From AP-15 sp963703665 (GTDB lineage Bacteria > Pseudomonadota > Alphaproteobacteria > ATCC43930 > CGMCC-115725), in assembly GCA_963703665.1 (NCBI GenBank), contig CAVPFB010000005.1, positions 186,001 to 250,000 of the forward strand: 64,000 nt of DNA. The letters are read 5' to 3'. A program made the position numbers and the translations under genes. Positions 19,579 through 27,448 of the stretch are shown here, one piece after another. The notes under the pieces are model-generated. The model was not told the DNA's origin, did not search any database, and saw only the letters and a program-made list of their open reading frames with translations. Position 1 is the stretch's first letter. Each line of letters starts with the position of its first letter.

Positions 19579-19672
19579 GCTGGAGATCCTGCCCGAGTGC
19601 CACTCCGGGTCCTGCTGGCTGGGAAAGCCGGCGCCAGATGGCAAGGTGGCAGTTGATCCCGATGCCGTCAAT

Positions 19673-20120
19673 GGCGACTCGCATATCGGCACCGGCGGCG
19701 ATCGCTACCTCTTGGCCAATCGCCCCTCTGAGGGAGTCGGGCCACTGCCCGAGCCCTCGCCGACCCGAGCCGCGAGAACATCCGGCATTACTGCACGTGC
19801 ACATCGACGACGAGAGCCTGGTGACCGACGAGCTGGTGGACTACCGGGCGCACACTTGGTCGCCCGAGTTCATCGAGGCGCGCCGGCAATCGGTGAGCCT
19901 GCCGCACGACTACACCCCCGACCTCGCCCAAATCCAGGCGCCCGTCCTCCTGATCCACGGCCGCTACGGCCGCATGGTGGCCTTCGAGGTCTCGATCGCG
20001 ATCCTGAACCACATTGCCGATTGGCACCTCGTGCTCCTCAACAATTGCGGCCACTGGCCTCCCTTCGAGAAGCCGACCGAGTGGGCCGCCCAGGTCCTCG
20101 CGTTCCTTCGCGGCTACTGA
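19673..20120 (+). pseudogene. Degraded second copy of the hydrolase gene (C-terminal part)
   Basis: A remnant of the gene at 17942. It retains SHIGTGGDRYLLANRPSEG, then loses frame through small deletions near 19734 and 19795, and resumes as HIDDESLVTDELVDYRAHTWSPEF to LLNNCGHWPPFEKPTEWAAQVLAFLRGY. The catalytic Ser region is absent, and the Asp motif is altered (HGRYGRM instead of HGRYDRM), so it cannot be an active hydrolase. Its 3' end is 9 nt from the convergent end of the ABC-3C operon. It probably arose by duplication when the toxin-antitoxin segment was acquired. Confidence 0.8.
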
Positions 20121-20129
20121 GAGGGACGG

Positions 20130-21966
20130 TTAACGGTAGAAGCCTGCCCGGCCGAATTCGGCGCCGGTAAAACACTCGAGTTTTGCAATATCCGGCAACC
20201 ATTTTGGCGGGTCGCGATTTTCAATAATAACGACTTGGAGTCGATCATCCCAATTTCGGAACGCCTCATAAAAACGGTCATTGAGGTTAGACCGAGACAG
20301 TTGGATATCATCCTCCGTCATCGGGTCGCGGTAAGTCACCAACGGCGAGTTCTAGCAGTAAGATTCGAGGGTCAGGCTTTTCGTGATTGGCTGTGAATTG
20401 AAGCAGCCCTAGCGAAAATGCAGCATGTAAGACGGCACGAACGCCCTTGCCGTTGACCCGGCGAGGCTTACCAGAAACTTGAATATCCCTTCGCGGCAGA
20501 TCGAAGAAGACACGTTGCGACGGAAACGACCAATCCACCAGAAAGCGCTCGATCGTCTGAGAGAACTGGTCGAGGATGGTAGTATCTACACCCCCCTCCG
20601 CTATCAACGCAACACTATCGACTTCCGTGTCTCCGACGATCTCCGATCTCATCTTCTTTAATCGATCGACATTCTCATATCGTGCTAGCGAATTTTGCGT
20701 CGCATCCCTAGCAGAAATTACCTCAACGATTTTCTCCCGAGCTTCACGAATATCTGGAAGTTCCTCTCGAATTTGGTCTTCCACCGATGCAATTTCATCA
20801 TCAATCGAAGGAATCAGATCGGTGATTTCGACCCGCTCTGAGGTAAGTTGAGCGACAATCTCGCTCAACTCGGTGGTTTTGAGATGGATTTTGCCTTGCT
20901 CGGCGCGCGCCGCTTCCCTGATCTGGTCGGTGTCTCCCTCGCACAGGGAGGCGGCATGTTCCCCACGGTGGCTTACGTCGGCACCGCACCATGGACAGAG
21001 GCCTTCCTCCAATGCCCCGAAGATCGACGCAGCTTCCTCGATGGCCTGGAGCCGCGATAGGTCGGATTCGTAGTGTTGGGAGAGTAGCGCGAACCTCGCC
21101 GAGAGCAGATCTATCTCGTCCTGCCGGTCAAGGAACTGGTCTCGCCTCTCTCGCAGGCTCCGGCGTCTGCTGGCGAGGGTGCGATAATCCACGCTCGCTT
21201 CACCCCAAGCCTTCAAGGCCGCATTGACAGTTTCTTCTAATCGTTGATGCCGTGCTCCCAATTCCTCTCGTTCTTCTTCTACGCTTTTAACAGCCTGTTC
21301 GGCTTCCGCTATCTGTGCATCAAGCAGTTCCAGTTGCGCGGCAATCCTTGTCCTGTCTCGTGGGCGACGATCCGCCACCTGGAGCGAGCTATCATCTATA
21401 CCCGTGAGCATGTATTTGAAGACCGAGAACTCTACCGTCTTCGACACATACTGACCTGTTTCGATGGGAGAGACTTCGTTTTGTATTTTCCCTTCGGGCA
21501 CGATTACAAGATGAGCAATATTTCTAAAACTGAGATCTTGTAGATCCCCCTTCGCGTTCCGTCTTAAACGGACACCCGACATGCCTAAAACATCAAGGAG
21601 AAACTTCGAAAGCGAGTTAGCCGCGCGGTGGCTCGCACCGAGAACTTCGCCGGCCGTATCGCCCGGCCAAGTTTCGTGCAGCCCCTCCAGCTTCCGAATG
21701 TCCCCGCCCTGAAGCGAGCGGCATAATGTCCAAGTTCTTCCGTCAAGCGCCTCGATGCCGAGCAGGATACCCTCGTAACCGCGCTGCTCAGGGGGCGTTT
21801 CCGGGGGCGTGGATGCGCCCAAAGCGTAATCGATTAGGTGCAGTACATGGGTCTTGCCGGTGTTGGCCGCACCATAGATGACATTCAGGCCGGGCGCGAA
21901 GTCGAGCTTGGCTGGCGGCTTCCCACGGCCGACAGCAATGAGATGACGTAAGCGCAGACCCAACAT
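20130..21966 (-). CDS. ABC-3C-type SMC/Rad50-like ATPase, one frameshift
   Basis: About 611 residues after correction. This is the ATPase of a putative ABC-three-component conflict system, similar to DUF3732-type proteins. Walker A is GAANTGKTH (about residue 33), followed by HLIDYALG. A long coiled coil (about 210-470) carries a CPWC hook near 326, like the zinc hook of Rad50. Near 510 is NGKGVRAVLHAAFSLGLLQF, probably the signature-like region. Walker B is split by a frameshift at nt 20350: ILLLE should read ILLLDSPLVTYRDP after deleting one base, which restores the Asp. The ATG at 21966 overlaps the upstream stop (TGATG). Confidence 0.8.
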
Positions 21967-22457
21967 CAGCCTGTTCCGGTCGAAACGCTTTGGAACTGTA
22001 TCGCCCAACGTTCCAATTGATCTTCAACAAGCTCGTAGAAGGCAGGCTTACCCAAGCTGGTTCGTAAGGAAGCTAAAAATCTTGCAGCCTCGGCGAGCTG
22101 CTTGAAGTATGGACTGGTCAGGTATGCGACAAAGTTCCGTGCCTCATCGCCAGCGCGATAGAAGATCCCTTCGGAATTCGCGAGACGATCCACCAGTGAG
22201 CGGGCCTGCATGAGTAGAAGCCCATCATAGACCAGTTCGCGCCGAACCAGCATCTCCGTCGCGTGCGTGGTCGTAGCCGGATGAAGGCTTTTTGGCCCTC
22301 CCACGTCTTCAGCGTGCACGACCAGATGATCGAGAGCCACAAGGTCCTCAAGATCGAGGCTTTCCGGATATACGGAAACGAGTACGAAAATAGCCCGGAC
22401 ACCCGTCTCGAATACGGAGTTGAATAGCCGGGGTGTGCCGTCGGTTTGCTCGCTCAT
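21966..22457 (-). CDS. ABC-3C system middle component
   Basis: A 163-residue, mostly helical protein that fits the middle-component slot between the nuclease and the ATPase. Recognisable parts are RLFNSVFETGVRAIFVLVSVYPESLDLEDLVALDHLVVHAED, then HATEMLVRRELVYDGLLLMQARSLVDRL and a C-terminal helix. Middle components of these systems often look like winged-helix proteins and are assigned mainly by position. It starts at 22457, overlapping the nuclease stop as TGATG, and ends in the same way with the ATPase, so all three are translationally coupled. Confidence 0.7.
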   Translation of the reverse strand: MSEQTDGTPRLFNSVFETGVRAIFVLVSVYPESLDLEDLVALDHLVVHAEDVGGPKSLHPATTTHATEMLVRRELVYDGLLLMQARSLVDRLANSEGIFYRAGDEARNFVAYLTSPYFKQLAEAARFLASLRTSLGKPAFYELVEDQLERWAIQFQSVSTGTG

Positions 22458-23467
22458 CAGGGGACCCAGATAACTCGTCGCACGTTCGCCAGCTGGTGAC
22501 ACACACCCTGTTTTGTTCGGGGCCGGGCATGCGGTGCCAGGATGCCGCCGGCTTGTACGTTGGCGGCCTGCGCTAGACACCTATTCAGACGCTCATAGCC
22601 ATTCGGGTGGTGGACTTTAGTGATCGGGTCGATGGCGTCGAATATGTCCTCTACGAACTGCTCCACCGTTCCCGACGGAGTCTCGTCGCGGTAGTGGTGG
22701 TTGAACGCCTCGGCTTGAAAAAAGCGTTCCCGCTGCCCTTTCAGGTCGTCAACTAACGCCGGGTGAGCTGAAAGCTCGGCACAGGCATCAAACTTGGACG
22801 CCGTCCTCTCCCCATATACCTCCAGCAGTTGGCCCAGGTAGATGCTCTCCGCGGGTTGGATTTCCGGGGGGACGGTTGCCGGGGGCGGCGGCGGCAGGAG
22901 ACCGCCAAATCGCTCCGCCCAATGGACGGTGGCCCTGTGGTCGTCCAGCATCTCGGAGGTCTGATAGTAGGAGAATATGGAGAAGTCAAAACCTGCTATG
23001 TATGCGGCGAGCGACCCAGATAGCGTAATAGATTGGTCCTCGACGATAGTATGGGAATAAAACTCCCAATGATGCTCTATATAGGCACGCATCTTCGTCG
23101 GAGAATTCAGGAGATCAGAGAGTTCAGTGGATACATCACGTGGTGCAATAAAATACAGCCGCCGCGGCGTCTTGAACCGTCCCAAATAAGTAAAATAGAT
23201 CAACTTAGCGATTTCGGGTCCGGCAATCGATGCAGGCAACGGTTTCTCATAGTGTTTACACTGGTAGTTGTCCCAGATACCCTCAAGCCGCTTCTCATTG
23301 GTAAATGCTACCACATCTCGGCCGAGGTCGCCCGATCCACCCAGGCGTTTTACGTCCTCGTATCGCTTTTTCAGGCCGCGAAGCCATTCTTCTACGAAAA
23401 GCTCCCACTCGGTCGATGTATAGAGCCGGATTGCCTTGATAGAGGTGGCTAGTGTGGCGGCAGGCAT
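22457..23467 (-). CDS. ABC-3C effector with N-terminal Mrr-like nuclease domain
   Basis: A 336-residue protein, first gene of the ABC-3C operon. The N-terminal 130 residues look like a PD-(D/E)xK nuclease of the Mrr type: WELFVEEWLRGLKKRYEDV (conserved helix), GSGDLGRDVV near 44 (Asp) and YQCKHYE near 70 (the QxK strand). A proline run (LPPPPPATVPP) separates it from a C-terminal domain of about 150 residues expected to contact the other components. The open frame extends upstream to 23932 only as a shadow of the dioxygenase gene; MPAATLATS at 23467 is the first sensible start. It likely cleaves DNA when the ATPase signals invasion. This is inference from the architecture. Confidence 0.78.
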   Translation of the reverse strand: MPAATLATSIKAIRLYTSTEWELFVEEWLRGLKKRYEDVKRLGGSGDLGRDVVAFTNEKRLEGIWDNYQCKHYEKPLPASIAGPEIAKLIYFTYLGRFKTPRRLYFIAPRDVSTELSDLLNSPTKMRAYIEHHWEFYSHTIVEDQSITLSGSLAAYIAGFDFSIFSYYQTSEMLDDHRATVHWAERFGGLLPPPPPATVPPEIQPAESIYLGQLLEVYGERTASKFDACAELSAHPALVDDLKGQRERFFQAEAFNHHYRDETPSGTVEQFVEDIFDAIDPITKVHHPNGYERLNRCLAQAANVQAGGILAPHARPRTKQGVCHQLANVRRVIWVP

Positions 23468-23508
23468 GTGTTGTGCGGTTTCCGTGCGTACGCAGGCGAG
23501 CCAGGGAG

Positions 23509-24063
23509 CTACAGGAAGACGCTGAGGTTTTTGTCGAGGAGGACGTTGGCGTCGAGGATGATCGTGCGCCGGGCGACCTTCCAGGTGCCGTTCACGTTGC
23601 GCAGCACATCCTGGCGGCAGCCGGAGAGGAGCCGGTGGTCGGTTTCGAGGTGCGAGCGGCAGACCAGGAACGCCGTTCTGGCCGCGACCTCGCCGTTCTC
23701 TAAGGTCGCAGCTTCGAGATTGACGATCAGGTGGCGGGTGCGCGACGGGGGGTCCTCGGCCCAGGCCATGCCGGTGTCGAGCCGGGCGACGCGCATCTCG
23801 AGATAGCGCCTGTCCTCTTCGAGGATCGCCAGGTCGCCCTGCGGCGTCAATTCGCGGTGCGCTTCCCGGCGCGGGACGTTCTTGCGGCGGGGCATGAAGT
23901 AGAGGACATCGTCGGTGAACAGATCGAGCCACTCCTTGAATTTGCGCTCGTCGAGCAGCCAGGCCTCACGGATGTAGAATTGCATCAGCTCGAGCCACAG
24001 CGCCTGCGGTGATGTCAGCGCCACCGCGGGGGCCGAGTCCTCGTGCGCGCGCTTCGTCTTCAC
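23509..24063 (-). CDS. Aromatic-ring-hydroxylating dioxygenase beta subunit
   Basis: A 184-residue NTF2/SnoaL-fold small subunit of a Rieske non-heme iron dioxygenase. Typical segments are QFYIREAWLLDERKFKEWL, LFTDDVLYFMPRRKN, RLDTGMAWAEDPPSRTRHLI, CRSHLETDHRLLSGCRQDVL and the end ARRTIILDANVLLDKNLSVFL. The beta subunit is structural and assembles with alpha as an alpha3beta3 hexamer. The start is taken as GTG at 24063. Further upstream the frame runs into a palindromic repeat translating as HCERSEAI, which is not part of the protein. It is transcribed after the alpha gene, 138 nt downstream of it. Confidence 0.88.
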   Translation of the reverse strand: MKTKRAHEDSAPAVALTSPQALWLELMQFYIREAWLLDERKFKEWLDLFTDDVLYFMPRRKNVPRREAHRELTPQGDLAILEEDRRYLEMRVARLDTGMAWAEDPPSRTRHLIVNLEAATLENGEVAARTAFLVCRSHLETDHRLLSGCRQDVLRNVNGTWKVARRTIILDANVLLDKNLSVFL

Positions 24064-24095
24064 CGGATCGCCGCCCGCTGGAGTCGGTTTCGCCG

Positions 24096-24168
24096 GGATT
24101 GCTTCGCTACGCTCGCAATGACGCGGCAAAAGGGTGTTGTTGCGAGGAGCGAAGCGACGAAGCAATCT
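24096..24168. repeat. Alphaproteobacterial-type palindromic repeat between dioxygenase genes
   Basis: GATTGCTTCGCTACGCTCGC at 24098 and GCGAGGAGCGAAGCGACG at 24142 form the arms of an imperfect hairpin around GGCAAAAGGG. Its translation, CERSEAI in one strand, is a familiar artefact in alphaproteobacterial annotations. It occupies the alpha-beta gap, where it could form an mRNA hairpin. A single arm of the same family is at 29643-29669. Confidence 0.65.
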
Positions 24169-24201
24169 CGACCGGTCCGGCGCAACATCTACGGAACCTG
24201 C

Positions 24202-25539
24202 TTAGCCGCGCAGGGTCGCGGCGCCGTCGAAATGGGCCGTGATCGGGTCGAGCGGGATGTCGGCCCAGCTTTCGGCGTTCATGAACTCTTCCCAGCGCCG
24301 ATAGAAGAGGCGCTGGTTGTTCTCCGAGATGTAGCGCTCGGAGACGAGCCCCGGATAATCCGGATGCGGCCCGGCGTGCCCCAGGCCCATCGACAGATCC
24401 TGCGGGTGCCGGCGCCCGAGGCGGCTGGTGCTCGCGGCGGTCACCTGCCGCCAGTTGTCGACGTCGTCCTGCTCGAACATGCCCGCGGCACCGTTGTTGG
24501 CCTGGCTGCCGATACGGATCACGCGCTTCAAGTCGTCCGGCATATCCCGGTCGAGCAGCACGAAGTGCCAGAACTCGGTCTTGAGCGGGCCGCGGGGCAG
24601 GGCCAGCCGCAGCCCGAGGATGCCGTTCGGGAAGATCGAGTGGTTGCCGAGCTGCACCCGGCGCGCGCGCAAGGCGCCGAGCCGCCGCTCGACCTCGGCC
24701 ATCGTCGCGTCATGGTAACGCTGAAACAGCGGGAACGTCTCGCTCGACATGCCGTGCACATAGCGGGGGGCGTTGTCGTCGGCGTCGCGGAAGGTGACCC
24801 CGTGCCCGTTGACAAAGGCGTGCTTGTTGGGGCTCGCGAACTGGTCCTCATGGGAGAGCCGCGGGCGGCCGAGCCAACGGGTCTGCATCAGGGCGCTGGA
24901 GAGATGGCTGGTGGGCACGTGGTAGTTGTCCGAGCAGTTGTCGACCAACGTCTTCCAGTTGACGGGCTCGAGCCATTTCATCGGGCCGAGCGCCTGCATG
25001 CCGCCGTCCCGCCGATTGAACACGGTGTCGAGATACCAGCGCGCGTCGCCGAGATAGGCTTCGAGGCTGGGCGCGTCCTTGGCCCAGGTCGCGAAGACGA
25101 TCCCCGCATAGGTCTCGACCCGGGCCTCGATCAGACCGAGGGACCGCTTGTCGAGCGCGTCGTAATAAGCCTCCAACTCGCCGGGGACGTGGTCGAGCGC
25201 GCCGTCGTTCCTATAGGTCCAGCCGTGATAGGTGCACATGAAGCGCTTGGCGTTGCCGTCGTCGCAACGCACCACGCGGTTGCCGCGGTGCCGGCACATG
25301 TTCAGGAGCGCGTGCAGCCGGCCCTCTCCGTCGCGGGTCAGGATGACCGGGTCTTCGCCCATGTAGGTGTGAAAGAAATCGTCCTTCGCCGGCACCAGGC
25401 TCTCGTGCCCGATCATCAGCCAGGCGCGCCCGAAGATCTTCTCCATCTCTCCGTCGTAGACCGCCTGATCGCTGAAGATACGGCGGTCGAGCTTGCCGTT
25501 GGCGGGGTCAACGGCGGCGTGCTTGCCAGCGGCGCCCAT
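24202..25539 (-). CDS. Aromatic-ring-hydroxylating dioxygenase alpha subunit (Rieske)
   Basis: A 445-residue catalytic subunit that hydroxylates an aromatic ring using O2 and electrons from a reductase. The Rieske cluster motif CRHRGNRV...CTYHGW (C-x-H...C-x2-H) is near residues 81-104. The mononuclear iron site NWKTLVDNCSDNYHVPTSH is near 200. The conserved C-terminal helices include MFEQDDVDNWRQ. The start at 25539 follows GGGAGGAT. No ferredoxin or reductase gene is adjacent; the reductase at 9247 is a candidate partner. Ring substrate is unknown. Confidence 0.92.
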   Translation of the reverse strand: MGAAGKHAAVDPANGKLDRRIFSDQAVYDGEMEKIFGRAWLMIGHESLVPAKDDFFHTYMGEDPVILTRDGEGRLHALLNMCRHRGNRVVRCDDGNAKRFMCTYHGWTYRNDGALDHVPGELEAYYDALDKRSLGLIEARVETYAGIVFATWAKDAPSLEAYLGDARWYLDTVFNRRDGGMQALGPMKWLEPVNWKTLVDNCSDNYHVPTSHLSSALMQTRWLGRPRLSHEDQFASPNKHAFVNGHGVTFRDADDNAPRYVHGMSSETFPLFQRYHDATMAEVERRLGALRARRVQLGNHSIFPNGILGLRLALPRGPLKTEFWHFVLLDRDMPDDLKRVIRIGSQANNGAAGMFEQDDVDNWRQVTAASTSRLGRRHPQDLSMGLGHAGPHPDYPGLVSERYISENNQRLFYRRWEEFMNAESWADIPLDPITAHFDGAATLRG

Positions 25540-26070
25540 ACCCGGATCCTCCCTCTCGCGGTCATCACGGCCGAGGTGCGGCGGAACAAGACCGACCCGG
25601 CGAGAGCCTGTCCCCGGGCCGGCCATCGTCCGGACCCGCGGGCGGCGATCTGCAAGGCGGTGAGCCGGCCGTCGATGCGCTATGCCGCTCCAGAGACCAA
25701 GCCGAGCAGGCGATGGCGGCGGTGCACCGGGTGCGCGAGCGGCTGATCCGGCAGCCCACCTTGCTGATCAAAACACTGGAGCAGATCGCGGCGATCGACA
25801 AGCAGATCGTCGGTAGTGACTCAAAGTAAGTCACAAGCAGATCGTCGGTTGGCATCGGCACAACCAGCCGCCGCCTGGCCCCGGACCGACGGCTTTGGCC
25901 CGATCCTCTCGGCCGCGACCGGCGTGCGGATGCAGCAGGCCGAGAGGTGCTCCGGCCTTGAGAAATGCAGACCAGCGCCAGACCCGAACCTTCGGGGGAG
26001 GAGGTGGTCAGCCGGGTCGCCATTCCTGTAGACTGCCGGCGGCGGGAATCCAGTCGAAAGGAGGGCGGCC
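25540..26070. other. 531-nt gap with a possible gene remnant
   Basis: The region upstream of the dioxygenase alpha gene and the second cupin. A plus-strand stretch ending at the TAA at 25828-25830 reads AMAAVHRVRERLIRQPTLLI then KTLEQIAAIDKQIVGSDSK, which looks like a helical protein tail but has no clear start. It may be a remnant. The rest holds the 17-bp direct repeat listed separately and the cupin ribosome site. No confident gene is present. Confidence 0.4.
25798..25849. repeat. 17-bp direct repeat flanking a small palindrome
   Basis: ACAAGCAGATCGTCGGT occurs at 25798-25814 and 25833-25849. The 18 nt between contain most of the inverted repeat GTGACT-N7-AGTCAC (25816-25834). Such a layout may be an insertion scar or a local duplication. 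No mobile gene is next to it. Confidence 0.6.
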
Positions 26071-26574
26071 ATGGAAGTCAGGCGGATCGTCAGCGGGCAT
26101 GATGCAAACGGCAAGGCGGTCGTCGCCACCGACGAGCGGCTCGTCGCGGTGCCGCGGCTCAACCGCCCGCACATCTCGGGATGCGAGATCTGGTCGACGG
26201 ACAAGATGCCGGCCGACAATTCGACGGCGGCCGAGGCAGCGCAGCGAGCCGGCTTTGTCAAGCGCTACAATTATGTCGGCACCGGCCAGGGCACGGTGAT
26301 CCGGGTCACCGAGTTCGCCCCCGGCGCGCCCAAATTCATGCACCGCACCGAGACCGTCGACTACGCGATCCTGCTCAAGGGCGAATGCGACCTGGAATTC
26401 GACAGCGGCGAGATCGTGCACATGAAACCGGGCGACATCTGCGTGCAGCGCGGCACGATGCACGCCTGGGTCAACAACAGCTCGGCGCCGGCGGTGTTCG
26501 CCTTTATCCTGATCGACGCCGAGCCGGCCGAGGTCGACGGCCAGGCGCTGCGCACCCATTACCCGGCGGCGTGA
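26071..26574 (+). CDS. Cupin domain protein (second paralogue)
   Basis: A 167-residue cupin with the opening EVRRIVSGHDANGKAV, then GAPKFMHRTETVDYAILLKG (motif 1) and MKPGDICVQRGTMHAWVNNSS (motif 2). It is a paralogue of the cupin at 8624. The ATG at 26071 lies behind GAAAGGAGGG. The stop overlaps the start of the next hydrolase as TGATG, so the two are translationally coupled, and the pair probably works in one pathway. The second motif keeps Gln-Arg-Gly-Thr and His as in its paralogue. Substrate unknown. Confidence 0.82.
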   Translation: MEVRRIVSGHDANGKAVVATDERLVAVPRLNRPHISGCEIWSTDKMPADNSTAAEAAQRAGFVKRYNYVGTGQGTVIRVTEFAPGAPKFMHRTETVDYAILLKGECDLEFDSGEIVHMKPGDICVQRGTMHAWVNNSSAPAVFAFILIDAEPAEVDGQALRTHYPAA

Positions 26575-27353
26575 TGACGCGCACGATCGCGGTCGCCGGC
26601 ACCAGCCTCGAACTGATCGAGCGCGGCACCGGCCGCCCGTTGCTGTTCCTGCATGCCGGCGAGGGACTGATGCCGGAGCGGCCGTGGCTCGACCTGCTCG
26701 CCCGGCACTACCGGGTGATCGCGCCGTCGCATCCGGGCTGGAGCAATTCCCCGCTGATCGACGGCGGCGCCGGCACGGTCGACGATCTCGCCTATCTCTA
26801 TCTCGATCTGGCCGCCGAGCTGGGGCTCGAGGACGCGGCGCTGGTCGGCGCCTGCTTTGGCGGCTGGGTCGCGGCCGAAATGATGGTGCGCTCGACGGCG
26901 CGGTTTTCGCATCTGGTGCTGGTCGATCCGCTCGGCGTCAAATTCGGCGGCCGCGAGGAGCGCGACATCGCCGATATGCACGCGCTGCCGCGGACCGAGT
27001 ATCTGCGGCGCGCCTGGGCCGATGCGACGAACGGCGAGGTCGATTTCACCCGATTGCCGGAAAGCGAGCTTGCCGCGATCGTGCGTGGCCGCGAGGCGTT
27101 CGCGCTCTACGGGTGGAAGCCCTACATGCACAACCCGCGCCTCCGGCGCTGGCTGCACCGCATCAACCGGCCGACCCTGCTGCTGTGGGGTGCGACGGAC
27201 CAGATCGTCACCCCCGCCTATGGCGAGGGCTGGCGGCGGGAGATTCCGGGCGCACGGCTAGAGCTGATCGCCGATGCCGGCCACTTCCCACATTGGGAAC
27301 AGCCCGAGGCGTTTGTCGACAAGCTCGCCGCCTTCGTCGACGGCAACACGTGA
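26574..27353 (+). CDS. Alpha/beta hydrolase
   Basis: A 259-residue alpha/beta-fold hydrolase. Recognisable motifs are LLFLHAGEGLMPERPWLDLL (oxyanion loop), LVGACFGGWVAAEM at the nucleophile elbow, LLWGATDQIVTPAYG (Asp) and IADAGHFPHWEQPEAF (His). The elbow has Cys where Ser is usual (G-A-C-F-G-G), giving a Cys-His-Asp triad as in dienelactone hydrolases. That swap may point to a lactone or thioester substrate, or low activity. It is coupled to the upstream cupin. Confidence 0.82.
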   Translation: MTRTIAVAGTSLELIERGTGRPLLFLHAGEGLMPERPWLDLLARHYRVIAPSHPGWSNSPLIDGGAGTVDDLAYLYLDLAAELGLEDAALVGACFGGWVAAEMMVRSTARFSHLVLVDPLGVKFGGREERDIADMHALPRTEYLRRAWADATNGEVDFTRLPESELAAIVRGREAFALYGWKPYMHNPRLRRWLHRINRPTLLLWGATDQIVTPAYGEGWRREIPGARLELIADAGHFPHWEQPEAFVDKLAAFVDGNT

Positions 27354-27448
27354 CCATTCTTCAGCAACCCCACATGTGCTTCGCCGGGATCGTAAGAGAG
27401 GGTTGCGGGCTATTCGCGTGATCTAGGAAACCGGAAACGGAGGGCGCA

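Noticed and set aside
23468..23932. Longer version of the ABC-3C nuclease protein (491 residues)
   Set aside because: The extra N-terminal part is antisense-like low-complexity sequence read from another frame of the dioxygenase beta gene.
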